A stretch of DNA of 64,000 nt from Strigops habroptila (Eukaryota; Chordata; Aves; Psittaciformes; Psittacidae), in the NCBI RefSeq assembly GCF_004027225.2, contig NC_044277.2, forward strand, positions 32,662,495 through 32,726,494. The letters are read 5' to 3'. Below the pieces are notes generated by a model. It saw nothing but the letters and a program-made list of their open reading frames with translations. It made no database searches and was not told the DNA's origin. This document shows, in pieces, positions 47,801 through 60,602 of this stretch; position 1 is the stretch's first letter, and each line of letters opens with the position of its first letter. Both the position numbers and the translations under genes were made by a program.

Positions 47801-48834
47801 CTCTTTTTGCTGTGGATTATCCAGAGTCTAATCGGAGTAAAGTTCACTTTGAACCCTTTTCCTTAATGAATGCACTAAGTCGTAATAATCTCTTAAGAAG
47901 CTTTTTTAACTTTAATAGCATCAATATGGATACTGTCATGATACTTCGCAGTTGGCAGCTCATCTCTTGCCATCTAGTAGAAAAAAATTGATATGGGAAG
48001 AGGTTATGAGGAATAACTGCAAATTGCCATTTGAAAATTAACATGAGAGAGCAAATCATAAAAATAGATTTCTTTTGTGAAGTAAACCAATAATTTCATT
48101 AGTAGTGATTGGTAGCATAACTCAAGCTGATTTTTTGTGCAGTAGGAATACCTAAATGGTAATTTAGTAGATACTAGTAATAAATGTTGCTGTGCTGATT
48201 TCCAGTATGGGAAGGATGATAATCTATAGAAAACATGAGGATGAAAAGTGAGAAATAAAACAAATAATGATTAGTTATTATAATTTAAAAAATACATTCC
48301 TTTTGCCTCTGTTCAGGTTTGGTTTGTCTTTTACTTTCTGCAAATAAGATGTATTTCATACTTCTAGTAGTTCAACATGATTAAATGCTTTTTAAGAAAC
48401 AGATTAATGCATTTGAAGGCACATTGGTGATTAACAAATATTTTTGCTTCTCTGGGCTTACTCCCTGTGGTCGTGTCTTCATTAGGGAGAAGAAAATACG
48501 TGTTTAACTACATCTTAGTTCACCTATAGCAACTAATGCCAGATAAAATCCTCCTTAAGACAAAGTCGGTTTGTAGTTTTAAACCAAGTTAGCAGCTTTG
48601 AGTAAACTCTCAGCCTTCTAATGTTCTTGGCTAACAAAACTGCAGGCTGTATTTTCTCATTGTCTGATTAATAAGGTCTATTTTTCACCCTATCAAGCAT
48701 CAGTAACTTTGGATGCCTAAACAGCCAAAGTCCTCTGATAAATTAGTTACCATGAGCCAATAATGCAATTGTTTTATATTTGCATATTAGTATGCAAACA
48801 TGACTATCATTTTATGATTTTACTCCATTAATAG
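41850..48834. other. intergenic stretch between TERF1 and KCNB2, proximal part
   Basis: About 7 kb of AT-rich sequence with short A or T runs (for example near 43473, 44004 and 45123). I see no exon, RNA gene or nameable transposon. Confidence 0.5.
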
Positions 48835-49230
48835 GGGACAGCCCAGGGCCTACTGAGCTCTCCTGCATGGTAGTAGGCTGCACACCAGGATCTCCCCTTG
48901 AGTAGGGATGCCCCTTAAGGTAACTTCTCGAGGTTGAGAGATTCCTTGCCACAAGAGATTCTCAGTAAGTGATTGATAGCATGCTAAACTTTGAAATCTT
49001 AGCTAAGTGCTATAAAGGATTGATTGCGCATATATAATCCTTTAGACATAAATTGTTGACCAAGTCTGGGACTAAGTCTGGGTCCAGATGCACCTAGACT
49101 CCTCTCTGAGGAGTTTAGAAAGCAAGGGGTTTCTTTCTGAACCTCATGACTCAGCAAGAGGGTCTCCCTGACAGTTTTGTTTGACTCCACCCTCTATGCA
49201 GTAAATAATGAAGTGTACCTAGCATTCCAG
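48835..49230 (+). mobile_element. probable degraded LTR element (ERVL-like)
   Basis: A block with the compositional layout of an LTR: a GC-richer upstream part, a TATA-like CGCATATATAATCC at about 49027-49040, then GGGTCCAGATGCACCTAGAC, CATGACTCAGCAAGAGGGTC and a downstream AT-rich end (GTAAATAATGAAG). It reminds me of avian ERVL-type LTRs, but I cannot place exact ends or a target duplication. No internal coding region is visible. Confidence 0.35.
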
Positions 49231-52200
49231 TCTTGTTAAGCCACTGTTGCATTTACTCTCAAACTTTGTTTAATCACTGTTTTATATCAACAAGCATACT
49301 GCTACCACTCTCTTGCAAAGTGAAGTGCATTACTCCACCTATGACAAGAATTCAACTTTGAATCATCTAGGTACTCAAAACTTCCATTAAGGTAAGTTCT
49401 CAATCTTCATTGGCTCATAGTGCCTAGTTCAGTAGTAGGATTTTAGTAACACATAATGACAAAGTAGACGAAGTCCTGATGTGGATAAGGCAGCTATAGT
49501 TTTCATAGAGTCATTATGATTGGATTTCATGTCAATCAGAGCTTCTTGTACAGTGTTGGTTATCTACAGATGATTGGTTTGACAGGACTGAGTAGAATTG
49601 TCCGGTTGTAAAAGCAAGCAAATGCTTTTAAATGGAAAATGCCCAAATGCCAGGTGTGTGCTGGAGGTCAGGCTGTACTTCGCTCTAGTTGTGGCACCAC
49701 TTTGCAGATTTCTAGTTACAGGACCCAAGTGAAGGCCGTGTCCCCTTAAGTAATCCATGAGGACAAAAGAATAGGTTCAGCCCCTTCCAACCCCAGCCAA
49801 CAGCCAGGTAAGTCCTTGAAGGAAGAGCATTAATTGAGGAGAGCCTTTGATGCCTGATCTATGGACTTTTGGTGACAATGTCAAAGTTCCCATTTTTTGT
49901 TCAGGTGCAGAAGAAAAACATGAGCGAAACCCTTTGCGTTTCTTGCAAGATACAGTTATGATTTTGATCAGTGTTTTCATCATGAACTGATGAAGTGAAA
50001 GTAACTTTGCATTTTACAGTTCTGTATCATTTCAGTGTACCACTGAGGAGAAAATAGTACTGAAATATTGGAAGGTGGCTGCTTACTTACATGAAACTGA
50101 TTAGAAAATTGAGTGCCTATTTATGAAGGTAATTTCAGTAGTAGATTCTGTGGTGCCTGTTTATTAAGTCTACTGGTATTTCAGTGCTTGGATGAAAACC
50201 TGTAGCTACTTGAAGTGCTGTTTGAAAGGTAATTTGAGTTATTTTACTGGGAGAAAGTTTATTGGCTGACAGTCTAAAAATGAGTTAGCTCTATTCAACT
50301 GGTCTGAAATGCATCCATTAAAAGTTGATATTTCATTCGGAGAAAGTCACTGTTTAGAGAGTTTGCAAGCTCTTTTCAGAAGACCAGGGACTGGAAACTG
50401 GCATGCAGTCACAACAGAGAAGTCATGAATTTTTTTTGTCTGTCACCATTTGTTTATGCAGGCAGTTGAGGAATGTGGTCTCTGAGGTTTGCTGAAACTT
50501 TTAAAAAACACCCAACCCTCTACATAATACAACGTAGTCTAATTTTCCCCCCTCAATTTCTATCTTTCTTTAAGATAGAAGAATGAGCATGGTTTTCTAG
50601 GACTGAAAAATGGTCTCAACAGATTTTACTCTTTGTAAATAAACCTTTTAGGTTTTTCCACAATCAATGAAAATTTGCATGTAGAGAGTCAGCAGAAACA
50701 TTATTTAAGCCTATACAGTAAATTAAGGTTTAACATAATCATATCCTGATGATTTAGGTTGGTTTCTTTCCTGATATTTATATGAGAAATACTTGATTTT
50801 TTCCTCTGAATAGATTAGAGAGGGGTTCTTCTATGCTGACCTCCTTGCATCTCAGTACTTTGTCAGTATGATCTCTATGACCTGCTTGATTCCTGGTCTG
50901 CCAAGAATATTTATTTATGTAGGACCTAATCCAAACCATATATCACATTTGCAGCTTTGAAGAAAATAGTTTGTCTGCTTTCTAGCTGCATTTGTGTTCA
51001 GCCACAGGTCAGATTGCACCAATAAAATGGATATTTTCTGTATTTTATTTTCTTGCTAGCATCTAGTCCATTCCTTTCTTAGGCTGCTATGGAGTTGGGA
51101 TGAGATGTAGGGGTACTAGATATTTTTTTGAAATGAGCTCCATGAGAAAGAATAGAGAGAGAGGAGACGATGGGAAAAGATGAACTAGCTGGAACAGAAA
51201 GATCTCCCGATCTCATGGCATGGTCGAAGATATTTTTAGCTGTGTCTGAACTAGGGTGGTGTCTCCTGGTCCCTTGACTCTCAGACTCAGTGATTCTGAG
51301 TCTGTTTCTCCTGTGTGTCTTAGTCTCCTTTCTATGCAGGCAAAATTTGGAGGGTCAGAGGAGTTACACAAGGCCCAGATCTTGTTGCAGAATGGGGGCA
51401 GCTGGAATGTGCATCTAGAACTGCAGTTTTGGAGATACTTTTGAGTACCATGGATAGATGTGTGGGCTGCAGACTGCTTAGTTACTGAATAGTATATAAA
51501 CTTAAAAATCCTTTCTTTCAAATGCAATTACTCAGATCAATGCTGAGCACAAAAGACGGGGAGAAGCAGTAAGATGGATGTAGGGTATGTTTTTAAGGAA
51601 AGAGGAGGTTGGGAATGTGTTGAACAGGAAGATGGAACAAATTTAGATTTACGTACAGTGCTACATATTCAGAGAGGGATCTGTTAGATTAAAAGTTGAA
51701 AGGTCAGAAATTCTGTAGTGCAGTGAACAGTGTCTTGAGGTATGTATAGCACAGTGGGATTGTGAAGCTAAAGTGTGCCTCTAAGCTCTGAGAAATAACT
51801 ATAATCAATCAGCATGTTCACCAAAGTGCCAAGTTTGGTCCTCCATTTTTATTTCATTGTAATACCATTCAGATATAGAATTTAAAAAATAGCTTTCTAT
51901 TTTGAAGATGAGGAAATCATATTCCTTATTTTCTGAAAGGCAGAGGTACTCTATCGTAGTTGCATTTGCAGTGAAACTTTGCCTGTAAAAAATATTATTT
52001 ATTTCCATGACTTATCTTGAAGGAGGAAAATAATTCCCAGTACAACTTACATTTTCTCTCCCAGTTTTTGGCCTATAAGAAAATTGGTCCGCTTTAGGCA
52101 AAAAGGTGCTGGGGTCCAAGCTAGGTTGTTAAGTTGAACAAGAGATTGTTTTATCCACCACCTCTGAATATCAGGCTGAGATACCTAGGCTTGATTATCA

Positions 52201-53503
52201 AAAAAATGGCTGCTAAATCTGTCCATGCTTCTGCTTTTCATCCTGCAGGCAATAATGTTTACTCACCCTTACAAAGTCATTTGAGGTCTTGTATCTGTGG
52301 CAATGTGAGTAGTAATTAGCAGTAATGCTGAACAGAGAGGGGAAAAGAAAAGGCTTAGAAGCATTGTGTTTCAATTTTTTAAAAAATAGTGGATTCTGAC
52401 TTTATTTGCATAGCCAAATGATTTATTTCTGTACACATTGTCTGCCAGATATCCTTGTATAATATTGTCAAGTAATGAAATCTAAAGACACTATGGATTA
52501 TTGTTTTGGTATATATGCAATGTTCAATGTAAAGTGGTTTCATGCAGAAGACTGAAATGAGACACAGATGATTCATTTACACATTTATTTACTATCCTGC
52601 TTATTCTATCAGACTGAAATGGAGAACAATGCATTTATTTTACAGACATTTGACATAAATTAAACAGATAGTTTGATGTTGAACGATTGTACAGACTACA
52701 ACATGCATATTAATATGTAGATTGGTGCAGAAATATTTAGCTGATCAGCAAAATCTAGTATGACAAAAATAATCACATTTCCTTTTTTATGAAGTTAAAA
52801 TGCAGCTGATATGGAGACATTGATACAAATACCACTGAAATGTGAGAAGTTATTAGTCTAATGGAATCAGATGGTTAGCTGAAAAAAAAAAAGCTATTGT
52901 CAAACAGTCTTATCTACAAAAAGAAATTAAATCAAAATGTTTCTAACAAGTACAATAATAATGAAAAAAAGCATGTTTGATGCAATTACCATTGCAAAAT
53001 GCCCTATTATTCCCCTGCCCCACCCCCAAATACAAACAATGCATGAAGCGAAAGCAGCATATTCTCCCACAAAATGTCTGGGGCATTTTGTAAAGGCAGA
53101 TGAATGAGATTAGACAAGACTTATCACATATGCTTTTATCTCCTAGTGACAGTTCTTTTAAAGAAAGATATATTGTTAATATAGCAATTTATGATGAAAT
53201 GTTGCTAATTCTGTAAAACTGAACAATAGTGAAGACACTGCTATTGCGCCAAGAGAACTTGAAAAAATACTGTTGTGCTTTTTTTGTTTGCAGCATTCAG
53301 AGCATTCACAGAGGAATACAAAGTAAAGTTCATTAAACTCAATAAAACTAATAATAGTCATGCTACCGTATCTATGAAACTAACACAGTAATAACATATA
53401 AACATGAATTAGTACATATTTTTAGTTGATATTTACAGTGATCTTAAAGCAATAGGCTATGTATTCAGCTCTCAGGTTCTTTGTACACTAGTCCGTTCAT
53501 GTT
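49231..53503. other. intergenic stretch
   Basis: AT-rich sequence without a recognisable exon, RNA or transposon. Confidence 0.5.
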
Positions 53504-53857
53504 TCAGTTTATCAGCATGGCTCCTTTGACTTCTGAAAGAGTTATATAGTTAAAACTCTGCATAATTCTTTGAAAATTTAGAGGTATAAATCCAGAACTC
53601 CGCATCCTAGCAGAAGTACCCGTGATTGTCCCCAACAGTTTTTTTTTCTTTTTTTCATTTTGTATACATGTTAGAAACTGTTCCTTTTGCCTAAAGCTAT
53701 AATATATTGCTCCATCCTTCAGCTTTATACATGCAGAATTCCCATTGGCATTCTGCTTAAGGACTTCAAGAACAGGCATGAATGTTTCGTATTCTGAACC
53801 TCCACTGAGAGATGCTATCTGAGCAAAACTTAGAGCAAAAATATCAGTATAAGACAT
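53504..53857 (-). other. unrecognised 117-codon open frame
   Basis: Minus-strand frame starting MSYTDIFALSFAQIASLSGG and including YETFMPVLEVLKQNANGNSA and KLKDGAIYYSFRQKEQFLTC. Composition is fairly protein-like up to a lysine run from an A-rich tract. An acceptor-like TTTTGCTCAG lies inside it, so it could instead be an exon beginning near 53821. I recognise no family. It is most likely chance or part of a non-coding transcript. Confidence 0.2.
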
Positions 53858-56800
53858 ACGTCCTTCACCTTGAAATCATTAAAAAAGTAAGATAAGGAAT
53901 AGGCTTTTTGTTTCTTGCATTACCGTTTACAAGATATGACCTAGACATCAGAGCAACTAAGCACATGATCAAAACCCTTTTAGCCCCCCCATTTTAATAA
54001 ATTTCAGCTGATGATCCAGATGGAAAGATATCTAGACATGGTAGATCAGCACAAAATACTCAAGCTGGGCTTCTGAATCTTCATCACTTCTTAGCCATTT
54101 GCACAGCAATTTGCTTTTATTTATGCCAGTATAAACTAAGAGTTGCTGTTAAGTGAAATGGACCTACTTGCAGTCAGTTTAATCATTCCCCTGATTTAAT
54201 GATTTTGGAGTGAGAGTTGATTTAGTGCTGTCTGTACTGTCTTAATCAAATGTAACACCAACTTTAGAGTAAATTGACTATAGAAGTATGCAGTATTTAA
54301 GAGTGTGTTCCAAACCGCAAATCACAAGTATCCAAGGGTTATCAAGAATTTACTGTTTAAATGATTCCACCTGGGTTAAGTTGGAGAACACACAGGGAAC
54401 AATTTCATCTTTGGCTATATATTGCTCTTTCTATGCAGTACCACTGATGACAATGGCAAAATTTGTTTGAGTAAGGGATTTAACTAAGACTACAAGGCCT
54501 GGAGGTAACAACCATGGTAGAGACAGTCTATGTCCACATTAGCAAGTAGTACAAAACAAGAGAAGTAGATTTGTTAAGGAAAACAGTTTGTGCTGATAAT
54601 TTACACTCTGTGTACCGAGGGTACTAGTTTGGACTAGCTCTAGTCTGGTACCAAGGCCTGAATGCTTTGTACTGCTTGAAGCATGAGAGGTGCCCTCACG
54701 GAACATGTTTGTGGTTCAGCTTCATCTAAAAGTAATCCGGTTTGCATGGTCCAGGATTGCTCCACCAGGATTGTTGATGTGAACCAACGCATGAGAAGTG
54801 GGGATAGCTGAGAGATTCACATCAAGAGAGCTTTCCTGGTTTCCACTAAGATACCAGTGTAAACATATCCATAAACTTCCAGATTTAAAAGTGTACATTA
54901 CTTCTGCTGATGTTAAATATTTATTTAAATAAATTGAATAGCAATCAGTAGTAATATAGGACTATAAGGTATCACTGCTGTTTTGGAAGAAATCTCTATT
55001 GCACTAAAGGGTAATACTTCTTAAATATCATAACACAACATTTCAAAAAATATTATTTAAACCTGCAACAGAAGAAACACAAAGACAAGTCTGTTCCTCC
55101 ACCGGCAGATGTCACATGGTGTATGATTACTGAACAAGAAACCATCACAAGATGCAGACAATTTTGTCTCTGCCTGCCTGCCACCTAACCTTTCTTTATT
55201 AAGGAAACCAAGAGTAGCGGCAAAGGATTTGGCTCCTGGAACACCTGATCTGTTTCAAAATATGAAAGTATTTCAGCTGGAGTTTAAACTGAGTACCACT
55301 AATTAATAAAAACATATTGGACGAGACAAATATCACACTTAATCTGACGGCTGTCTTCTTAATAGCATTTAACAGTCCACTGCTTTTACAAAAGCTCTTA
55401 CAAAAACACTGAACAAATACACTGAAACATCTTGCAGGTTGAGGGGGACACAGGAGGAGTTGGAGCATTTGAAAACTAGAAAATGTGTGAAGCTATGAGA
55501 TGGTATGGCTGCAACAGTAAGGGAGAGAAAGGACACTCAGTTCTTGCTCCTTGGTTAAAATGCAGTAAAGTCCATCTGGTCATTTGCACCAGACTACCAA
55601 AATGCTTTCCTGATAAACAAGACACACCTATCATCTTATCCGGTGGGTTGTCTTCTAACTGCTCCCAAGAACAAGAGAAGCTTGGTGTTTGGAGGGCAAT
55701 GGGAAGAGATCCAAAGGTCAACAAAGATGAGAACACACAGTATCTTCTTTTTCAGGAAAGTCTTCTGGGAAATGATTACAGATCAGGTGTTCATGTAGCA
55801 GGCAAGTGGGTAATAACATCACTGAAAACCAGTACAGACATGTTGGTTCTTGGATAAAAATTCAGATGGTGTGCAACTGGAGTGAAATCTTTTGCTACTG
55901 GCATTTTTACCTCATTAAGTGTGAAAAAGAACTATTTTATATATATTTTATTCTATCTCTTGTTTATATAGTATATTAAAACATGCCTTGTTTACTTCCC
56001 TCTTTGCTGTATTTGCATTTCTTGCTTGATCTGTGCTGGCTACTTACTAAAAAAAAAAAAAACCAAACATATTTCTGCCATTTTTTTGCTTTTAAAATAT
56101 GTTTTGCATGATTAAAATGTTAAACTTTATTTTCTATCCAAATCATTAGAAAATTATATGAATGAAAAAAAAAACAGTTGGGTAGGCCCTGGACATTTTC
56201 ACCAGGTTGATTGTATTTGCAATAGGTCTTAAGAAAGACAACTGGCTTTTGTAGTTTCATGTTTTAGGCAAAAATACAACTTTCTGTGCACAATTTTGCT
56301 CATGTAATATTATGCCATAAAGCTCTTCAAGTCAGTTGCTCTAGTGTTAGATCAGATATCACCTCTCTAATGTTTGAATTTTGAGACCAATTTTGGAGTG
56401 AGGACACAGTGCATTCGATTGCTGCATTAGCACAGAGGCTCCTATGTTCTATACAATGAAGCATTAAAAGGCCTTTTGTGTTTTTATTTAAAAAAGTGTA
56501 TTTTATATAAATTCTGTAGTGCAATAACTTTCTACACCATGTTACATTCTTTACGTTATATGCTTCCTGTAAACATCTTTCCTGTATGAACTTCTTTTGC
56601 AGTTTGTGCGATATATTATTCCCCCCACCCTAGATTTGGATTAATGTGACTATTTACTCAAATATTGTCTGGATTACTCTCTGAACATCTTTCAAGTGTG
56701 TACATTTGGTTTCATCATTGGAATTAAAACTTTGATTCAGGATTCTGCAGTTAGTATAAAATATAAAAAATAGATTGATTGCAAAGCTATCTATCTCCCT

Positions 56801-59800
56801 GAACAATCTTCATTTTCCAGTGATACAAAGAGTCAGACCCTTTCAGGTGCACTTCATCCTAGAACTCCTTAAGTTGTTTTGAAATTCCACAACTGCTGGA
56901 GACTGACTCCCAGAACTCAAAACCAACCCTCCCCTTACCATGGTGAATGGGTAATAAGTCTGAAATGGCTTCAAAGTTTTAGAAAAACAGAAAAATATAC
57001 CCAGGTAATTTTGCATAATTTGCTACATAGCGGTTCACGATGAATGAAGTGATCCTGGACTGCACTTCTTACACCTGCTGTACTGGAATGAAAGCTAGAT
57101 CCAGTCCTGCAATTGCTGAAGTAAATGTTTGAATCTGTAATTATACATGAGCTAGGTATTCAGGAGTGGATCCCATGTATGAAGTCAGGACTGGAAATAC
57201 CAAATGTCTAAATCTGTGCTTCTGGAAACAATATTCAGCATAGTCAAAAGCATATAATGAAATCATACCAAAACCACTTCTAAAGCTTGATCCTTTTTCT
57301 TCCACAAATTCAAAAAAATACAACATCTATTAATAAAGAGAATTGCATTTCTTTTGCTTGTACCGTTTCAGAATAAATGTGCTTCTCTGACAACATTTAA
57401 AATATGGCAGTCAGTAAGGGCCTGGTCTTCTCTCATTTATATAGTTAAAGCTCCTGTTGATTTTCATTGGGAGAGACTCTTGCCATCCTCATTTATATTT
57501 CAGTCAGTCCCTTTTTCCATCAGACTCCCATTGACTTTGGAAAGATTCATCTGCACAAGGACTGAGGCCTTGACGTTACCACTATTGAAATTTTACTGAT
57601 TCTAATAGCACAGAATCAGGTTTGCGTAAAGTTTAGCTCAGGAGAGCTTAAGGAATCAAATCTCTGCTCCTGCAATACATTCCCTATGACTGGACGCCTC
57701 CCCTTCCACCAGGTGGCACAGATTTGAGGGGGCTTTTCCAAAGTGTAAGGGTCACCTGGGAGAAAAAGCACAAAGAAGGAACACGACACAGACCTCAGTC
57801 TTGCCAGAACAACATCATTTTCTTGAATGGGATTTATCTGTGGATCCAGAGCATGGGATCAGGTCTCATTTGGACTTAATTTGGTCTTCATTAGTTCACT
57901 AGGATATAAAGGCAGATCAAGCAGGCCCAAGTGATTTCATAAAACTGCACATAGAAAATACAGACCAACACCTTAGGCATATAAAAATTGACTGGCATTT
58001 AGTTTTAGTCACTGAAAATATCTAGCAACTAAAAAATAAAAATAAATATAGAAGATTAATGACTAAAATACTCAAGAGCTAAGTTTTGGAACAATGAGAC
58101 ACAACATTATTGAAAAATGTTAAGCAGAATGCCATATAAATAGGTAAAACTGAATGCAGCAACAAGTTGCAATGAACTGCAACTAAGGACAAAAAAAAAA
58201 TAATTTTTAGTTTGAGAATTAATGACCAGACATTGTTTGGATAAACCCAACATTTTTCAAATGACTGAAGAGCTGCCTCAGCATTATCTTGTTATGGAAA
58301 TCAGAAAACTTGTGGAAATATAGAAAACTTTATTATTATTTTTTTTACCCAAAGGATTGTGCTGTGCTCATTGATTGGCCCAGCTACCAGAATCCATATT
58401 TTGAAGCTTTTCAAACTTGCCTTTTTTCCATGGGCCAGACTTGAGGTCTGTGGCATCAGCCTAGCCATTTCAAGCAGAGGGCAATGTTGCAACAAAAATG
58501 CTTGCTCTTTCACATTAAATGCATTAAGTGCTTGCTTTTTTACCCATTTAAGTGACAGAAAATAACACATAAGTAAAAATTAACCTAGGTCCCCTATAGG
58601 AAGTAGAAGCCTGCTATTACAAACCATGTGTTGGCTGGTCTAAAGTGCTTTTAAGGCTTCCATTCTTGCTGTCTCAGTGTCTTTGCAATGCTTACTGTTA
58701 CAGTGCTGACCTGGAAGAAGCATTCACTCACTCCCTTTTGTGCATGGGGAAGTGAGAAGCCCAGTCTCTGGCAACAGGCCTGTGGAGCAGTGGGGAGCTG
58801 ATGATAGAATTTCTAAACACCTTCTCAGACTTCTAACTGCTGGACCCTCTGGCTATTAGCTTCAAGGCTGGACTGCTGGTCTTACAAACTATTGTAAGGG
58901 AGAATCCAATTTCAGCAGAAATCGGAGTACAGCAAAATACCCCCCGTATTCTGTTTTACTAAGAAAATAAGAACGTTTTGTAGGACATGCATGTGTAGCT
59001 GCATACTTCTGCTTTTGATTAGGATTAATGGATTGAATAAATTTTGTATGATTTAGAGAATTAAAGTGATCTATAGGCTTTTTATATTCTAGCAGAGGAA
59101 GCTATTGGTGCTTGATAAAAAAACCCAGCTTTTTTCAGACAGTGATTAGATGGGTAATTTGTAATGAAGGCTTTGGTTCAGCATCTCTCTTTTACAAAGC
59201 TGGAGAATATCAGAGAAACCAAAGATGCTTTGGCAGTTGTCAATGGAAAGATTGACATTTCCCTTTATTTAAGTACAGGGGAAAGCCTATGCTCCATTTT
59301 GGAACAGCCATGGGAGGACGGGTTGAGGCAAAGTCGGTGAGTCAGGAGATACCATCTGTCAGTCCAAATGGTTGAACTGAAAAACACAGACAAGCTTTGG
59401 GGCATGGAAGACCCGCGGCAAGTGACATGTACTTGAAGCCTGTTTTTTTGAGCTATGTGATTTGTGATGATAAAAGGTACTACTTCCTCTTACAAAACTT
59501 GTCTTTTATGTCTTTACACCATAACAGCTTCAGCAACATTGCCATTATTAAAGTATGGTCATTGCATGCCAAGAAAAGGGAAAGAGAGCTCAAAGATCTT
59601 GTAGAAGAAATACTGTTAAATCAAAGGAAAAAAAAATGAATGTGTGTAATGGTTTTTTTTAACACCAAGTTAATAGAAACATTCTAAGAAATTGAGAACT
59701 TTTGGATATGGATATAGCCATTTGGCACTATTTATTGCCACAGAAGTAACTATGGTTTTTGTATTTTCAAATGGAACATCTTTTTTCTTTGTTATGAAAT

Positions 59801-60602
59801 GTTGGCAGTTTTCTATAAAAATATCAAATGCTTCAAGTTCTGGTCATTAAATCTTTGCTTTTCCTCACAGGATCATTAATTAAACTGACAAATGCAATAA
59901 CTAAAGTTATGCAAATAAAAAAAAGTAATCATGATTTACAGCACAGATAAACTAAAATACTGTAGTCCTTAATTAACAGATATACTCATGAGCTTTTTAA
60001 CAGAAAGCAAGATACGTGAGATGCTTTAAGTAGAAGTTGCAATTTTGCAACATAAGTCTGTACAAAACCTCCAGGCAGCACGCTGTGAAGGAAGTACCTG
60101 TGTCCCAGGAAATGCTTTTTCCACGAATCCTTGTTAACAGTAGCTTTCCCCCCAACCCCAAACTATTTACAAATATATGCATTTTGCAAGCTCGAAGCAC
60201 CTTGTTTCACATCTTTATGAGTGCATGCATTGACATTTCATCCTTTCATGTGCAAATTCTAAAATTCATTGAAACCAAGAAAACAAAATAAAGTTAAAAG
60301 AGTTCAAAATCTGTCTACAATCATAAGTGAAAGGATCAAAAATGTCAGATGTTGCAGAACACTGGCTCCTAACAGAGCTCTCTTTATTGTATTCACTGTT
60401 CTTGAGTCATTTTTTTCCCATTTTTTTCAGTTTGTTACAAAAAGTAGTCCTTTTTTTTTTTAATTTAACAGTATTTAAACTAAACAACTCTTCATGCCAT
60501 GCAAAAATAACATTTTATGCACTTTTTTGAGGCTTTCCATGTTAGTTAATAGGCATTACTAACTGTTTTAAGAAAAGGTATTTTTATTGCTTTTGTAACT
60601 AG
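53858..60602. other. intergenic stretch and 3' flank of KCNB2
   Basis: AT-rich. The part nearest 60602 should be the KCNB2 3' UTR on the minus strand. Minus-strand AATAAA candidates (TTTATT on plus) lie at 60583-60588, which is too close to the stop to be likely, at 60383-60388 and at 59274-59279; the true end cannot be chosen from sequence. Frames such as 55483-55857 (plus) have no recognisable content. Confidence 0.5.

Noticed and set aside
55483-55857. 124-codon plus-strand frame downstream of KCNB2
   Set aside because: No recognisable family and no splice or regulatory context; frames this long are expected a few times by chance in 64 kb.
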